Positions 16,168 through 24,734 are shown, counted from the stretch's first letter. The stretch: DNA of 64,000 nt from Kutzneria sp. CA-103260 (GCF_018263855.1 NZ_CP073318.1:5704001-5768000), one strand, 5' to 3'. Numbers and translations: made by a program. Notes: generated by a model from the sequence alone, not told the origin.

Positions 16168-16203
16168 TGCATGATCATGCATCGCCATGTATATTTCTAA
16201 ACG
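16168..16203 (+). promoter_or_regulatory. argG promoter with ARG-box-like palindrome
   Basis: The -35 box TTGCAT (16168-16173), a 17-base spacer and the -10 box TATATT (16191-16196) precede GTG 16203 by 6 bases, so the transcript should be leaderless. The perfect 14-base palindrome TGCATGATCATGCA (16170-16183), followed by GCCATGTATA, resembles Streptomyces ARG boxes (CCATGCATGCCCATTGCATA) and overlaps the -35 box, which fits repression by ArgR in arginine excess. Confidence 0.7.
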
Positions 16204-17666
16204 TGTCCAAGGTGCTCACTTCCCTCCCTGTCGGCGAACGTGTCGGGATCGCCTTCTCCGGCGGCCTCGACACCTCGGTAGCGGTCGCGTGGATGCGCGA
16301 GAAGGGTGCCGTGCCGTGCACCTACACCGCTGACATCGGCCAGTACGACGAGCCGGAGATCGACTCGGTGCCCGGCCGCGCCCACCAGTACGGCGCCGAG
16401 ATCGCCCGCCTGGTCGACTGCAAGGCCGCCCTGGTCGAGGAGGGGCTGGCCGCGCTGGCCTGCGGCGCCTTCCACATCCGCAACGGCGGCCGCACGTACT
16501 TCAACACCACCCCGCTCGGCCGCGCCGTCACCGGCACCCTGCTGGTGCGCGCGATGCTCGAGGACGACGTCCAGATCTGGGGTGACGGCTCCACCTTCAA
16601 GGGCAACGACATCGAGCGGTTCTACCGCTACGGCCTGCTGGCCAACCCGTCGCTGCGGATCTACAAGCCGTGGCTGGACGCCGACTTCGTCACCGAGCTC
16701 GGCGGCCGCAAGGAGATGTCCGAGTGGCTGGTCGCGCACGACCTGCCCTACCGGGACAGCACCGAGAAGGCCTACTCCACCGACGCCAACATCTGGGGCG
16801 CCACCCACGAGGCCAAGTCGCTGGAGCACCTGGACACCGGCATCGAGATCGTCGACCCGATCATGGGCGTGCGGTTCTGGGACCCGGCCGTCGAGATCGC
16901 GCCCGAGGACGTGACCATCGGCTTCGAGCGGGGCCGGCCGGTGACGATCAACGGCAAGGAGTTCGGCAGCCCGGTCGACCTGGTGCTGGAGGCCAACGCC
17001 ATCGGCGGCCGGCACGGCCTGGGCATGTCCGACCAGATCGAGAACCGGATCATCGAGGCCAAGAGCCGCGGCATCTACGAGGCGCCCGGCATGGCCCTGC
17101 TGCACGCGGCCTACGAGCGGCTGGTCAACGCCATCCACAACGAGGACACGCTGGCCAGCTACCACAACGAGGGCCGGCGGCTGGGCCGGCTGATGTACGA
17201 GGGCCGCTGGCTGGACCCGCAGTCGCTGATGCTGCGCGAGTCGCTGCAGCGGTGGGTCGGCATGGCCATCACCGGCGAGGTGACGCTGCGGCTGCGGCGC
17301 GGCGAGGACTACTCCATCCTCGACACCACCGGCCCGTCGTTCAGCTACCACCCGGACAAGCTGTCCATGGAGCGCACCGAGGACGCGGCGTTCGGCCCGG
17401 TGGACCGGATCGGCCAGCTGACCATGCGCAACCTGGACATCGCCGACTCCCGCGCCAAGCTGGAGCAGTACGCGGGCCTGGGCATGGTCGGCAGCGCGCA
17501 CCCGGTGCAGCTGCTGGGCGCGGCCCAGGCGGCGGCGACCGGCCTGATCGGCGCCATGCCGGAAGGCGGCGCGGAGGCCATCGCCGCCCGCGGCGACGCC
17601 GTGACCAACCTGCCCGCCGAGGACGAGCTGCTGGACCTGGCGGCCATCGAGTCCGGCACCGACTGA
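16203..17666 (+). CDS. argG: Argininosuccinate synthase (long, type 2 form)
   Basis: A 487-residue enzyme that joins citrulline and aspartate with ATP to give argininosuccinate in arginine synthesis. The ATP pyrophosphatase P-loop is AFSGGLDTSVAVAWM; other marks are YTADIGQYDE, the citrulline/aspartate region GDGSTFKGNDIERFYRYG, DANIWGATHE and MGVRFWDPAVEI. The length and sequence match the roughly 480-residue E. coli-like form rather than the 400-residue form common in Streptomyces. No other arg genes are adjacent. Start GTG 16203 has no ribosome site but a promoter placed for a leaderless transcript; longer in-frame translation upstream crosses the promoter and is rejected. Confidence 0.95.
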   Translation: MSKVLTSLPVGERVGIAFSGGLDTSVAVAWMREKGAVPCTYTADIGQYDEPEIDSVPGRAHQYGAEIARLVDCKAALVEEGLAALACGAFHIRNGGRTYFNTTPLGRAVTGTLLVRAMLEDDVQIWGDGSTFKGNDIERFYRYGLLANPSLRIYKPWLDADFVTELGGRKEMSEWLVAHDLPYRDSTEKAYSTDANIWGATHEAKSLEHLDTGIEIVDPIMGVRFWDPAVEIAPEDVTIGFERGRPVTINGKEFGSPVDLVLEANAIGGRHGLGMSDQIENRIIEAKSRGIYEAPGMALLHAAYERLVNAIHNEDTLASYHNEGRRLGRLMYEGRWLDPQSLMLRESLQRWVGMAITGEVTLRLRRGEDYSILDTTGPSFSYHPDKLSMERTEDAAFGPVDRIGQLTMRNLDIADSRAKLEQYAGLGMVGSAHPVQLLGAAQAAATGLIGAMPEGGAEAIAARGDAVTNLPAEDELLDLAAIESGTD

Positions 17667-17667
17667 G

Positions 17668-18462
17668 TCACCCGGCGGGAAGGCTGATCGCGGCCTTCCC
17701 GCCGCTCACGGCGGCCAGGATGAGCCGGGCCACGGCGTCGGGCCGCACCGCGAACGACAGGTGCCCGGTGGGCAACTCGCTCACGACGGCGTTCATCCGC
17801 TTCGCGACAAAGCGCTGCAATTCCGGCGAAGTGGTGCGGTCGGCGGTCGTGACGAGGTACCGGCTCGGCTTTGTCCGCCACGCGGCGACGGTGGTCCGGC
17901 CGGCGAACAACGTCTGGGCGATTCGTCCCTGAGCCGCGTACAGGGCACGGGCCCTGGCGCGCGGGACTCCGTTCGCGAAATCGTTCAGGAATGCCTCTTC
18001 GGTCAGTCCGCCGAAACCGTTGTGATAAACGATCCCCGCATTCGCGGGCGGCGTCGGGAACTGTCCGGCGAGCGCCGCGTAGTCCTCCCCCTCCATCGGC
18101 GCGCGGGCCGACAGGTAGACCAGGGAGCTGACCAGCGGGTGGTCGCCGGCCTGGGTGATGACCGCGCCGCCGTAGGAGTGCCCAACCAGCACCGTCGGGC
18201 CGGTTTGCTGGTCCAGTGCCCTTTTTGTGCAGGCGACGTCGTCGTCCAGGGAGGTCAGCGGGTTCTGCACGGACGTCACCGTGACGCCGGCGGCCTGGAG
18301 GATCGGAATCACCTGACCCCAGCAGGAACCGTCGGCGTAGGCGCCGTGCACGAGGACCACGTTGCCGGTCGCGCGCGGCGTCGCCGACGCGGTTCCGGTG
18401 GTCATTGCGCCGAGTGCCACAGTTCCCGTGGCCAGGAGCTTGGTGAAATGGCGTCGATCCAT
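17668..18462 (-). CDS. Tat-exported alpha/beta hydrolase
   Basis: A 264-residue hydrolase with a twin-arginine signal (MDRRHFTKLLATGTVALGAM) and a catalytic domain with VVLVHGAYADGSCWGQVI, the nucleophile motif VGHSYGGAV and the histidine in ELPTGHLSFAVRP. It resembles the extracellular esterases of the EstA/salicylate-esterase-like group that act on small esters. Start ATG 18462 is favoured because the Tat motif then lies at the extreme N-terminus; the in-frame ORF from 18561 would overlap the Lrp gene. Its 3' end is one base from the argG stop and contains the hairpin at 17673-17704. Confidence 0.82.
   Translation of the reverse strand: MDRRHFTKLLATGTVALGAMTTGTASATPRATGNVVLVHGAYADGSCWGQVIPILQAAGVTVTSVQNPLTSLDDDVACTKRALDQQTGPTVLVGHSYGGAVITQAGDHPLVSSLVYLSARAPMEGEDYAALAGQFPTPPANAGIVYHNGFGGLTEEAFLNDFANGVPRARARALYAAQGRIAQTLFAGRTTVAAWRTKPSRYLVTTADRTTSPELQRFVAKRMNAVVSELPTGHLSFAVRPDAVARLILAAVSGGKAAISLPAG
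17673..17704 (+). terminator. Terminator hairpin between convergent argG and hydrolase genes
   Basis: A perfect 12-bp inverted repeat (CGGCGGGAAGGC and its mirror) with an 8-base loop starts 7 bases after the argG stop and lies within the last codons of the opposing hydrolase gene. Confidence 0.6.
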
Positions 18463-18505
18463 GACGCGAATGTAGCCCCGGGGGTGGGCCGCATGTCTTA
18501 CCAAA

Positions 18506-18970
18506 TCATTTCGGCGCCACCAGCGCGCAGAGAGCTTCGACACCTGAACCGGTGAGTTCACGTAGCCGCAGGCGGGTGTTGGATTCGATGACGCCGTGGC
18601 CGCGCGGCAGGGCCATGACCAGTTCGTCGAGTTCGGCCACGTCGCGACAGGCGACGGTGAGGGTGTAGTCCCAGCGGCCGGTGACGTGGGTGCCGGACAG
18701 CACCGCCGGCAGGCCGAGCAGGCCGGCTTCGAGCTCGCCGTGGTCGACGCCCGGGCTCAGGCGGACGTCGATGAAGGCCTGGAGGGGCCGGCCCAGGGCG
18801 GCCAGGTTGATCTCGGCGTGGAAGCCGTCGATCACGCCGGCCTCGACGAGGCGGCGCACCCGCTCGGCGGTGGCGGTGGGGCTCAGGCTGACCCGGGCCG
18901 CGAGGTCGCGGTAGCTCACCCGGCCGTCGCGGATGAGCTCGCCGAGGATAGTCCGGTCGATGGCGTCCAT
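18506..18970 (-). CDS. Lrp/AsnC-family regulator
   Basis: A 154-residue regulator: N-terminal HTH (MDAIDRTILGELIRDGRVSY, DLAARVSLSPTATAERVRRL) and an RAM ligand-binding domain (FIDVRLSPGVDHGELEAGL, THVTGRWDYTLTVACRD). Lrp-type proteins sense amino acids. ATG 18970 is chosen because GATAAT at 18977-18982 lies 6 bases upstream, placing a -10 box for a leaderless transcript; GTG 18985 is an alternative. It is divergent from a PLP-dependent lyase gene, the likely target, suggesting control of sulfur amino-acid breakdown. Confidence 0.88.
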   Translation of the reverse strand: MDAIDRTILGELIRDGRVSYRDLAARVSLSPTATAERVRRLVEAGVIDGFHAEINLAALGRPLQAFIDVRLSPGVDHGELEAGLLGLPAVLSGTHVTGRWDYTLTVACRDVAELDELVMALPRGHGVIESNTRLRLRELTGSGVEALCALVAPK

Positions 18971-19053
18971 GGCCGGATTATCCACGGCAAAGCTGGGGTT
19001 TCTACGCTGGCAACGCCACCAAGTCCGCCTTCATGGCCCGTAATGTCGGCCGT

Positions 19054-20199
19054 ATGACCGACTCCAGGCCCGCGAAGGCCGCCGGCTACCTCGCCCGCAC
19101 CCGACCGGTGGTGCCGCCGATCTACCAGTCCGCCACGTTCTACCTGGATGACTTGGCGTACAAGGACATTCAGGAGGGTGGGCTGCGGGAACACTGGTAC
19201 AGCCGGTTCGCCAACCCGACCGTGGACGCCGCGGCCGCCGAGATCGCCGCGCTGGAAGGAGCCGAGGCCGGGCTGATGACGTCGTCCGGCATGGCGGCCA
19301 TCGCCACCACCCTGTTGACGTTGTTGCCGGGCCGCGTCGTCGCCGCCCGGCAGGTGTACGGCGACACCCGGGACCTGCTCGTGCGGGACCTGCCGGCGCT
19401 GGGCTTCGACGTCACCATGGTCGACGCCACCGATCTCGACGCCTGGGCCGAGGCCATCGCCGGTGCCCCGACCGCCATCGTGTACGCCGAGACCCTGTCC
19501 AACCCGCAGCTGGACCTCACCGATCTCGCCGCCCTGGCCCAACTCACGCACGCCGCCGGCGCGAAGCTGGTGGTGGACAACACCTTCGCCACCCCGTACA
19601 CGGTGAACCCGTTGCGCCACGGGGCCGACGTCGTCGTGCACTCGGCCACCAAGTTCCTCAGCGGCCACTCCGACGTGATCGCCGGGGTCGTGCTCGGCGA
19701 CGCCGACACCGTGACCGAGGTGCAGAAGCGGATGATCACCTTCGGCGGTTGCCTCGATCCGCACGCCGCTTTCCTTGTTTGGCGCGGGATCCAGACCTTC
19801 GACCTGCGGCTCGAACGCTCCTGCGCCACCGCGTCGCAGCTGGCCGCCCGGCTCGCCGCCCACCCCGAGGTCGTCGCCGTCCGCTACCCCGGCGGCGAGA
19901 TCGCTGACCGCATCATGCGCCCCGGCCGACGTGGTGCCATGGTCGCCTTCACCGCGCGCGGCGGCGATTCCCGGGCCCTCGCCGTCATGCGGCGGCTGAC
20001 CGTGGCGTCCGAAGCCACCAGCCTCGGCGGCGTCGAGACCCTGGTCAGCACCCCGTTCAACTCCTCGCACTTCTCCCTCGGCCCGGCCGAGCGCGCCGCC
20101 GCCCGCATCGACGACGGCATGATCCGCCTGTCCTGCGGCATCGAGGACGCCGAGGCCCTGATCGCCGACGTCGAGCAGGCCCTGGCCGACACCGTCTGA
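19054..20199 (+). CDS. Cys/Met metabolism PLP enzyme (methionine gamma-lyase-like)
   Basis: A 381-residue trans-sulfuration family enzyme using pyridoxal phosphate. Motifs: PPIYQSATFYLDD, YSRFANPTVDAA, SSGMAAIATTLL, the Asp of VVDNTFATPY that holds the cofactor nitrogen, and the Schiff-base lysine in HSATKFLSGHSD. The C-terminal domain has GVETLVSTPF and MIRLSCGIEDAEALI. The family includes cystathionine gamma-synthase, gamma-lyase and methionine gamma-lyase. Its position next to an Lrp regulator, with no biosynthetic neighbours, favours catabolism, but this is inference. ATG 19054 fits the family N-terminus better than ATG 19033. Confidence 0.87.
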   Translation: MTDSRPAKAAGYLARTRPVVPPIYQSATFYLDDLAYKDIQEGGLREHWYSRFANPTVDAAAAEIAALEGAEAGLMTSSGMAAIATTLLTLLPGRVVAARQVYGDTRDLLVRDLPALGFDVTMVDATDLDAWAEAIAGAPTAIVYAETLSNPQLDLTDLAALAQLTHAAGAKLVVDNTFATPYTVNPLRHGADVVVHSATKFLSGHSDVIAGVVLGDADTVTEVQKRMITFGGCLDPHAAFLVWRGIQTFDLRLERSCATASQLAARLAAHPEVVAVRYPGGEIADRIMRPGRRGAMVAFTARGGDSRALAVMRRLTVASEATSLGGVETLVSTPFNSSHFSLGPAERAAARIDDGMIRLSCGIEDAEALIADVEQALADTV

Positions 20200-20215
20200 C
20201 CCGGTGTCGGCCAGG
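20181..20215. terminator. Hairpin between convergent PLP-lyase and MerR genes
   Basis: A perfect 14-bp inverted repeat (CCTGGCCGACACCG and its mirror) with a 7-base loop spans the PLP-enzyme stop codon; it can end transcripts from both sides. Confidence 0.65.
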
Positions 20216-20220
20216 ACTGC

Positions 20221-21036
20221 TCAGCTCAGGCGGACCGCCAGCTCGAAGACGACGTCGGCGTCACCGGCCGTCGTCGGGTCGAGCAGGAAGGTCTGCCGGG
20301 GCAGCCAGTCGGCCTGCTCGTTGTGGTTGAGCAGCCACTGGTGCAGCGACTCGAATCCCAGCGCGGTCATCATGTCCGCCTTGGGCACGCTGACGTACGC
20401 CTCCCGGCCCGCCCGGTCGGCGCTCGCCGTCATGTCCGGGAAGCGCTCGGCGACCTCGGCGATGTCGGATTCGTCGACCGGGCAGCAGAACTCCACCGGC
20501 CCGTCACTGTCGTTGCTCACTTCGCCGTGGTACCGAAGGAAAGGCAGTCCGGCGACGCCCTCCGGCCGTGGCACGGTCGGGCCGCCGAACAGCTTGAACA
20601 GCGGCGTGGCGAACTCTCCGATCTGGTCGGCGGTCAGCTGCTCGGTGACGGTCAGCAGCGCGCGGGCCGGCAGCTCGCGGACGGACACCTCGTACATGGC
20701 GGTTTCCTTTCCCGTCAACTGGTTGATGAGGAAGGCGACCAGTTCCCGCTGCGCCCGATGGCCCTGTTCCCGCTCGTCCCAGTACGAAGCCAGCTCCACC
20801 GCCCGGTCCGGAGGTGGCAGGTCGAGGACCCGCCTGATCCGGGCCAGGGGCATGTCCAGCTGGCGCAGCCACGCGACCAGCCGGGCCGGCGCGAGCTGAT
20901 CCGGGGAGTACCAGCGGTAGCCGGTGTCCGGATCGACGTGCGCGGGCGGCAGCAGCCGGAGTTCGTCGTAGAGCCGCAGGGCCTTGGGCGAGAGGCGGGC
21001 CAGCCGCGCGAACGCGCCGATGGTCAGCAGTTCCAT
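20221..21036 (-). CDS. MerR-family regulator with GyrI-like effector domain
   Basis: A 271-residue regulator. The N-terminal MerR HTH reads LLTIGAFARLARLSPKALRL, followed by PDTGYRWYSPDQLAPARLVA and a dimerisation helix. The C-terminal half (YEVSVRELPARALLTVTEQL ... PVDESDIAEVAERFP) is a GyrI-like small-molecule-binding domain, as in BmrR-type multidrug sensors. Start ATG 21036 has GAGGGAG upstream; a much longer in-frame ORF to 21741 overlaps the GNAT gene and is rejected. No divergent transporter is present, so the target is unclear. Confidence 0.87.
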   Translation of the reverse strand: MELLTIGAFARLARLSPKALRLYDELRLLPPAHVDPDTGYRWYSPDQLAPARLVAWLRQLDMPLARIRRVLDLPPPDRAVELASYWDEREQGHRAQRELVAFLINQLTGKETAMYEVSVRELPARALLTVTEQLTADQIGEFATPLFKLFGGPTVPRPEGVAGLPFLRYHGEVSNDSDGPVEFCCPVDESDIAEVAERFPDMTASADRAGREAYVSVPKADMMTALGFESLHQWLLNHNEQADWLPRQTFLLDPTTAGDADVVFELAVRLS

Positions 21037-21215
21037 GGTCGTCTCCCTCGTCCCGGGCGGTCGGCGCCCGGTTGTCCCGACTCTGCGGCTGTCCCCAGGG
21101 TGAAGGTCAAGCGACCGATATCGTGTGAGGTCGTGTGTGTCTCCGTCGATCTGGCCGACTTCACCGGCACCACCCTTTACGTGGGCCGCCAGACCCATCC
21201 CGAGGCCCCGCCCAA

Positions 21216-21272
21216 GATCAAGGGAACTTCCCTGACGTTCAACGTCATGAAGGACCCCTTCACCACGTTCGG
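21216..21272. repeat. Intergenic repeat, GAAGG(A/G)CCCCTTC family, copy 1
   Basis: This copy runs from GATCAAGGGA through CGTTCAACGTCATGAAGG to CCCCTTCAC and matches the copy at 53206-53253 at most positions. It lies between the MerR and GNAT genes and contributes the TTCACC that may serve as the GNAT -35 box. Confidence 0.6.
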
Positions 21273-21295
21273 GTTCGGTCGGTAGCGTCGAGGCC

Positions 21296-21868
21296 GTGCC
21301 ATCACTTGCCGCGCCCGCGTTGCCGCCGGGCACCATGGCCGACCGGGAACAGCCGGAGATCCACGCGAACGACCTGAGGCTGCGCCTGTGGCAGCCGGGG
21401 GACCGCGAGGCGGTGACGACGGCGTACGCGGACCCGGCGATCCAGCGCTGGCATGCCCGGTCGATGACCGATGACGAGGCCAGCACGTGGATCGCGAACT
21501 GGCCGCGGCGCTGGTCAGCGGAGACCGGGGCCGGCTGGGCGGTCGTGGACGGGGACAAGATGGCTGGGCAGATCAGCCTCCGCCTGATCGACCTCCAGGA
21601 CGGGCGGGCGGAGGTGTCGTACTGGGTGCTGCCCCACGCCCGGGGGCGCAGGACCGCGAGCCGAGCCCTGCAAGCCCTCACGGAGTGGTCGTTCGGCACG
21701 CTGGGACTGCACCGGATCGAGGTGCTGCACTCCACGGCCAACGAGCCGTCCTGCCGGGTGGCGACGGCGGCGGGCTACGGCCTGGAGGGCACGAAGCGCA
21801 GTGAGGCGAAGCACGCGGACGGGTGGCACGACATGCACCTGCACGCCCGCATCGTGGGAGATCGCTGA
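21296..21868 (+). CDS. GNAT-family N-acetyltransferase
   Basis: A 190-residue acyltransferase with the RimJ/RimL-like pattern: LRLRLWQPGDREAVTTAYAD, IQRWHARSMT, GWAVVDGDKMAGQISLRLID, and the acetyl-CoA loop region SYWVLPHARGRRTASRALQA with LGLHRIEVLHSTANEPSCRV. Substrates range from ribosomal protein N-termini to small amines, so none is assigned. GTG 21296 is favoured because TAGCGT (21283-21288) sits 7 bases upstream as a -10 box and because the N-terminus resembles remembered relatives; ATG 21335 is the alternative. Confidence 0.8.
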   Translation: MPSLAAPALPPGTMADREQPEIHANDLRLRLWQPGDREAVTTAYADPAIQRWHARSMTDDEASTWIANWPRRWSAETGAGWAVVDGDKMAGQISLRLIDLQDGRAEVSYWVLPHARGRRTASRALQALTEWSFGTLGLHRIEVLHSTANEPSCRVATAAGYGLEGTKRSEAKHADGWHDMHLHARIVGDR

Positions 21869-21919
21869 ACGTTCAACTTTTTCCGGCAGAATGGGGTCAG
21901 GAAGCGAAGGAGGACCACC

Positions 21920-22915
21920 GTGCCGCTGCGCAAGCTCGGATTCCTGACCATCGGCCTGTTCGACGAGGCCGACCCCCGGCCGGGCCACGAGTCCACGCTG
22001 GAGATCATCCAGCTGGGCGAGCAACTCGGCTTCAGCAGCGCCTGGGTGCGCCACCGCCACCTCCAGTTCGGCATCTCCTCCCCGGTCGCGCTGCTGGCCG
22101 CGGCCACCCAGCGGACCAGCCGGATCCAGCTGGGCACGGCGGTGATCCCGCTGGGCTGGGAGAACCCGCTGCGGCTGGCCGAGGACCTGGCCACGGTGGA
22201 CGTGCTCAGCGGCGGCCGGCTCAACCCGGGGATCAGCGTCGGCCCGCCGATGCACTACGACGACGTCAAGGACGCGCTCTACCCGGACACCCAGGACGTC
22301 GAGGACTTCAGCTACCAGCGGGTCCAGCGCCTGCTGGCCGCGGTGCGCGGCGAGAAGGTGTCGACGTTCAGCGGCGAGGAGGGCATCGAGGAGTTCTCGG
22401 CCCGGGTCCAGCCGCACTCGCCGGACCTGATCAACCGCATGTGGTACGGCGGCGGCAGCGGTCGCTCGGCCCAATGGGCCGGCGAGAACGGCATGAACTT
22501 CCTGACCAGCAACGTGGTGGCGGCCACCGGGACCAGCACCGACTTCGACGAGATCCAGCTGGGTCTGATCCGGACCTACCGCGAGCACCGCCCGCAGGGC
22601 CGCGTCTCGCACGGCTTCGTGGTCATCCCGACCGACAGCGCCACCGCCGACCAGCGCGCCCGCTACGAGGAGTACGCGGCCAGGCGGGCGACCCGCTTCG
22701 GCAAGCCGTTCGGTCCGCGCGGGCTGCTGTTCGCCCGGGACATCGTCGGCACCTCGGCGCAGATCGCCGAGCAGCTGCACGCCAACGCCGCGTTCCGCGA
22801 GGTCGAGGAGGTGGCGTTCGCGCTGCCGTTCACCTTCCGGCACGAGGACTACGTGCAGATCCTGACCGACATGGCGACCCGCCTCGGGCCGGCGCTGGGC
22901 TGGCAGCCGAGCTGA
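21920..22915 (+). CDS. LLM-class flavin-dependent oxidoreductase
   Basis: A 331-residue luciferase-like monooxygenase fold: LGFLTIGLFDEADP, IQLGEQLGFSSAWVRHRHLQ, SRIQLGTAVIPLGWENPLRL and the EDLATVDVLSGGRLNPGISV segment typical of flavin- or F420-binding members. These enzymes oxidise small molecules with reduced FMN or act as F420-dependent reductases; substrate unknown. GTG 21920 has AAGGAGG 6 bases upstream. The stop at 22915 is next to an extended -10 box (TGATACGCT) that probably starts the ABC-F transcript. Confidence 0.85.
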   Translation: MPLRKLGFLTIGLFDEADPRPGHESTLEIIQLGEQLGFSSAWVRHRHLQFGISSPVALLAAATQRTSRIQLGTAVIPLGWENPLRLAEDLATVDVLSGGRLNPGISVGPPMHYDDVKDALYPDTQDVEDFSYQRVQRLLAAVRGEKVSTFSGEEGIEEFSARVQPHSPDLINRMWYGGGSGRSAQWAGENGMNFLTSNVVAATGTSTDFDEIQLGLIRTYREHRPQGRVSHGFVVIPTDSATADQRARYEEYAARRATRFGKPFGPRGLLFARDIVGTSAQIAEQLHANAAFREVEEVAFALPFTFRHEDYVQILTDMATRLGPALGWQPS

Positions 22916-22953
22916 TACGCTGGCAGCTCCAGAGCACAGGGAGTAATCACCGC

Positions 22954-22983
22954 ATGGTGGCTGAGGACGACATCGAGGGCTGA
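22954..22983 (+). CDS. Putative 9-residue leader peptide of the ABC-F gene
   Basis: ATG 22954 opens a 9-codon frame (MVAEDDIEG) with AGGGAG at 22938-22943, ten bases upstream. An extended -10 box TGATACGCT (22913-22921) would start the mRNA a few bases before the ribosome site. ABC-F antibiotic-resistance genes are often switched by ribosome stalling on such short leaders, and hairpins follow here. The peptide itself matches nothing I know. Confidence 0.5.
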   Translation: MVAEDDIEG

Positions 22984-22992
22984 TACCGGCCC

Positions 22993-23072
22993 CACGACAA
23001 CGGTGTCCGGGTGACACCGCGTCCGGTCGTGCCCTCGCACCTGTTCGTCTCACGGGCCTGACGTGTGCCCGT
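22993..23072 (+). promoter_or_regulatory. Leader hairpins upstream of the ABC-F gene (candidate attenuator)
   Basis: CGGTGTC/GACACCG (23001-23007, 23013-23019) forms a perfect 7-bp hairpin, enclosed by CACGAC/GTCGTG (22993-22998, 23026-23031). A second hairpin ACGGGC/GCCCGT (23052-23057, 23067-23072) is followed by TTT, 18 bases before the ABC-F start. Together with the 9-codon leader this has the layout of a ribosome-mediated attenuator. Confidence 0.5.
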
Positions 23073-23092
23073 TTCGCGGTGGAGATCCCCTC

Positions 23093-24688
23093 ATGCCGAA
23101 GCTCGTCTGTTCCGCTCTGTCCTTCTCCTGGCCGGACGGCACCCCGGTGTTCGACGCCTTGTCGTTCACCGTGGGCGCCGGCCGGACCGCCCTGGTCGCG
23201 CCCAACGGCGCCGGCAAGAGCACGCTGCTCAAGCTGATCGCCGGCGAGCTCACGCCGCGGTCGGGTTCCGTCACGGTGGACGGCGTGCTCGGCTACCTGC
23301 CGCAGGCGCTGCCGCTGACCGGCGAGCCGACGGTCGCCGAGGTGCTGGAGATCGCCCCGATCGTGCAGGCCCTCAGGGCGATCGAGGCCGGCGACGCCAG
23401 CGAGGACAACTTCACGATCGTCGGAAACGACTGGGACGTCGAGGAACGCGCCCGCGCCGAGCTGGACCGGCTCGGCCTGGGCGACGTCGCGCTGGACCGC
23501 CGGGTCGGCACGCTCAGCGGCGGCCAGGTGATCTCCATCGGGCTGGCCGCGCAGCTGCTCAAGCGGCCGGACGTGCTGCTGCTCGACGAGCCCACCAACA
23601 ACCTCGACCGGGATGCCCGGCTGCGGCTGCACGCCGTGCTCAGGGATTGGAAGGGCACCCTGCTGCTGGTCAGCCACGACCGGGAGCTGCTGGACCTGGC
23701 CGACCGGGTGGCCGAGCTGGACCACGGCGAGATCACCCTGTACGGCGGGAGCTTCGCCGACTACGAAGCCGCCGTGCAGGCTGCACGAGAGACGGCGGAG
23801 AAGAACATCCGCAACGCCGAGCAGGAGCTCAAGCGGGAGAAGCGGGAGATGCAGCAGGCCCGGGAGCGAGCGGCCCGGCGGGCCAGCACCGGGGCACGGT
23901 CGGGTAGCGACATCCCCCGCATCGCGCTGGGCCTGATCAAACAGAAGGCGCAGTCGGCCGCCGGCAGGGCCAACGACATGCACGGCCAGCGGGTCGAGAG
24001 CGCCAAGGCCCGGCTGGACGAGGCCGAGCGGGCGCTGCGGGACGACAAGACGATCTCGCTGTCGCTGCCCGACACCACCGTGCCGACCGGCCGAATGCTG
24101 TTCCACGGCAACCAGTTGCGGGTGCGTGACCTGTTCGCCGACGACGGCGTGACACTGGCGATCCGCGGCCCGGAGCGGATTGCCTTGCTGGGGGCCAATG
24201 GCGTTGGCAAGTCGACGCTGCTGCGCATCACCGCCGGGCTGGAGGAGCCCGAGCACGGCGTGCTCAGCCGGGCCGACGGCCGCGTGGCCTACCTGTCACA
24301 GCGGCTGGACCTGCTGGATCCTGATCTGTCCACCGCCGACAACCTGCGGGCGTTCGCGCCGGCTCTGCCCACCTCCGACATGATGAACCTGTTGGCGCGC
24401 TTCCTGTTCCGCGCCGAACGATCCCAACTGCCGATCCGGGTGCTGTCCGGCGGCGAGCGCCTGCGGGCCACCCTGCTGTGCGTGCTGTGCGCCGAGCCGG
24501 CCCCGCACCTGCTGCTGCTCGACGAGCCCACCAACAACCTCGACCTGGCCAGCGTCGAACAGCTCACCGGCGCGCTGGACGCCTACCGGGGAGCGTTCGT
24601 GGTGGTCAGCCACGACGAGCGGTTCCTGGCCGACATCGGCATCACCCGCCGCCTCCGCCTGGCCGACCGGACCCTCACCGAGGCCTAG
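23093..24688 (+). CDS. ABC-F family ribosomal protection ATPase
   Basis: A 531-residue protein of two ABC ATPase domains without membrane segments. Domain 1: Walker A APNGAGKS, signature LSGGQ, Walker B LLLDEPTNNLD, and SHDRELLDLADR. Domain 2: GANGVGKS, LSGGE, LLLDEPTNNLD, SHDERFL. The linker (about 235-330) is long, charged and helical (AEQELKREKREMQQARERAA), as in ABC-F proteins that reach the peptidyl-transferase centre to dislodge antibiotics. The EQ-type Glu after each Walker B is intact. Candidate drugs are macrolides, lincosamides, streptogramins or pleuromutilins; which one cannot be told. ATG 23093 has GGTGGAG upstream. A perfect terminator follows. Confidence 0.9.
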   Translation: MPKLVCSALSFSWPDGTPVFDALSFTVGAGRTALVAPNGAGKSTLLKLIAGELTPRSGSVTVDGVLGYLPQALPLTGEPTVAEVLEIAPIVQALRAIEAGDASEDNFTIVGNDWDVEERARAELDRLGLGDVALDRRVGTLSGGQVISIGLAAQLLKRPDVLLLDEPTNNLDRDARLRLHAVLRDWKGTLLLVSHDRELLDLADRVAELDHGEITLYGGSFADYEAAVQAARETAEKNIRNAEQELKREKREMQQARERAARRASTGARSGSDIPRIALGLIKQKAQSAAGRANDMHGQRVESAKARLDEAERALRDDKTISLSLPDTTVPTGRMLFHGNQLRVRDLFADDGVTLAIRGPERIALLGANGVGKSTLLRITAGLEEPEHGVLSRADGRVAYLSQRLDLLDPDLSTADNLRAFAPALPTSDMMNLLARFLFRAERSQLPIRVLSGGERLRATLLCVLCAEPAPHLLLLDEPTNNLDLASVEQLTGALDAYRGAFVVVSHDERFLADIGITRRLRLADRTLTEA

Positions 24689-24734
24689 GTTCGGCCACAC
24701 GCGCGCCGCGTGACCGTCCACAACCCGATACACA

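Noticed and set aside
21123..21285. Possible small ORF before the GNAT gene
   Set aside because: The reading frame runs through the intergenic repeat element and lacks a ribosome site; I treat it as noncoding.
21515..24256. A 913-codon open frame on the minus strand opposite the LLM and ABC-F genes
   Set aside because: It is a shadow of GC-rich codons; it crosses two well-supported genes and shows no domain motifs.
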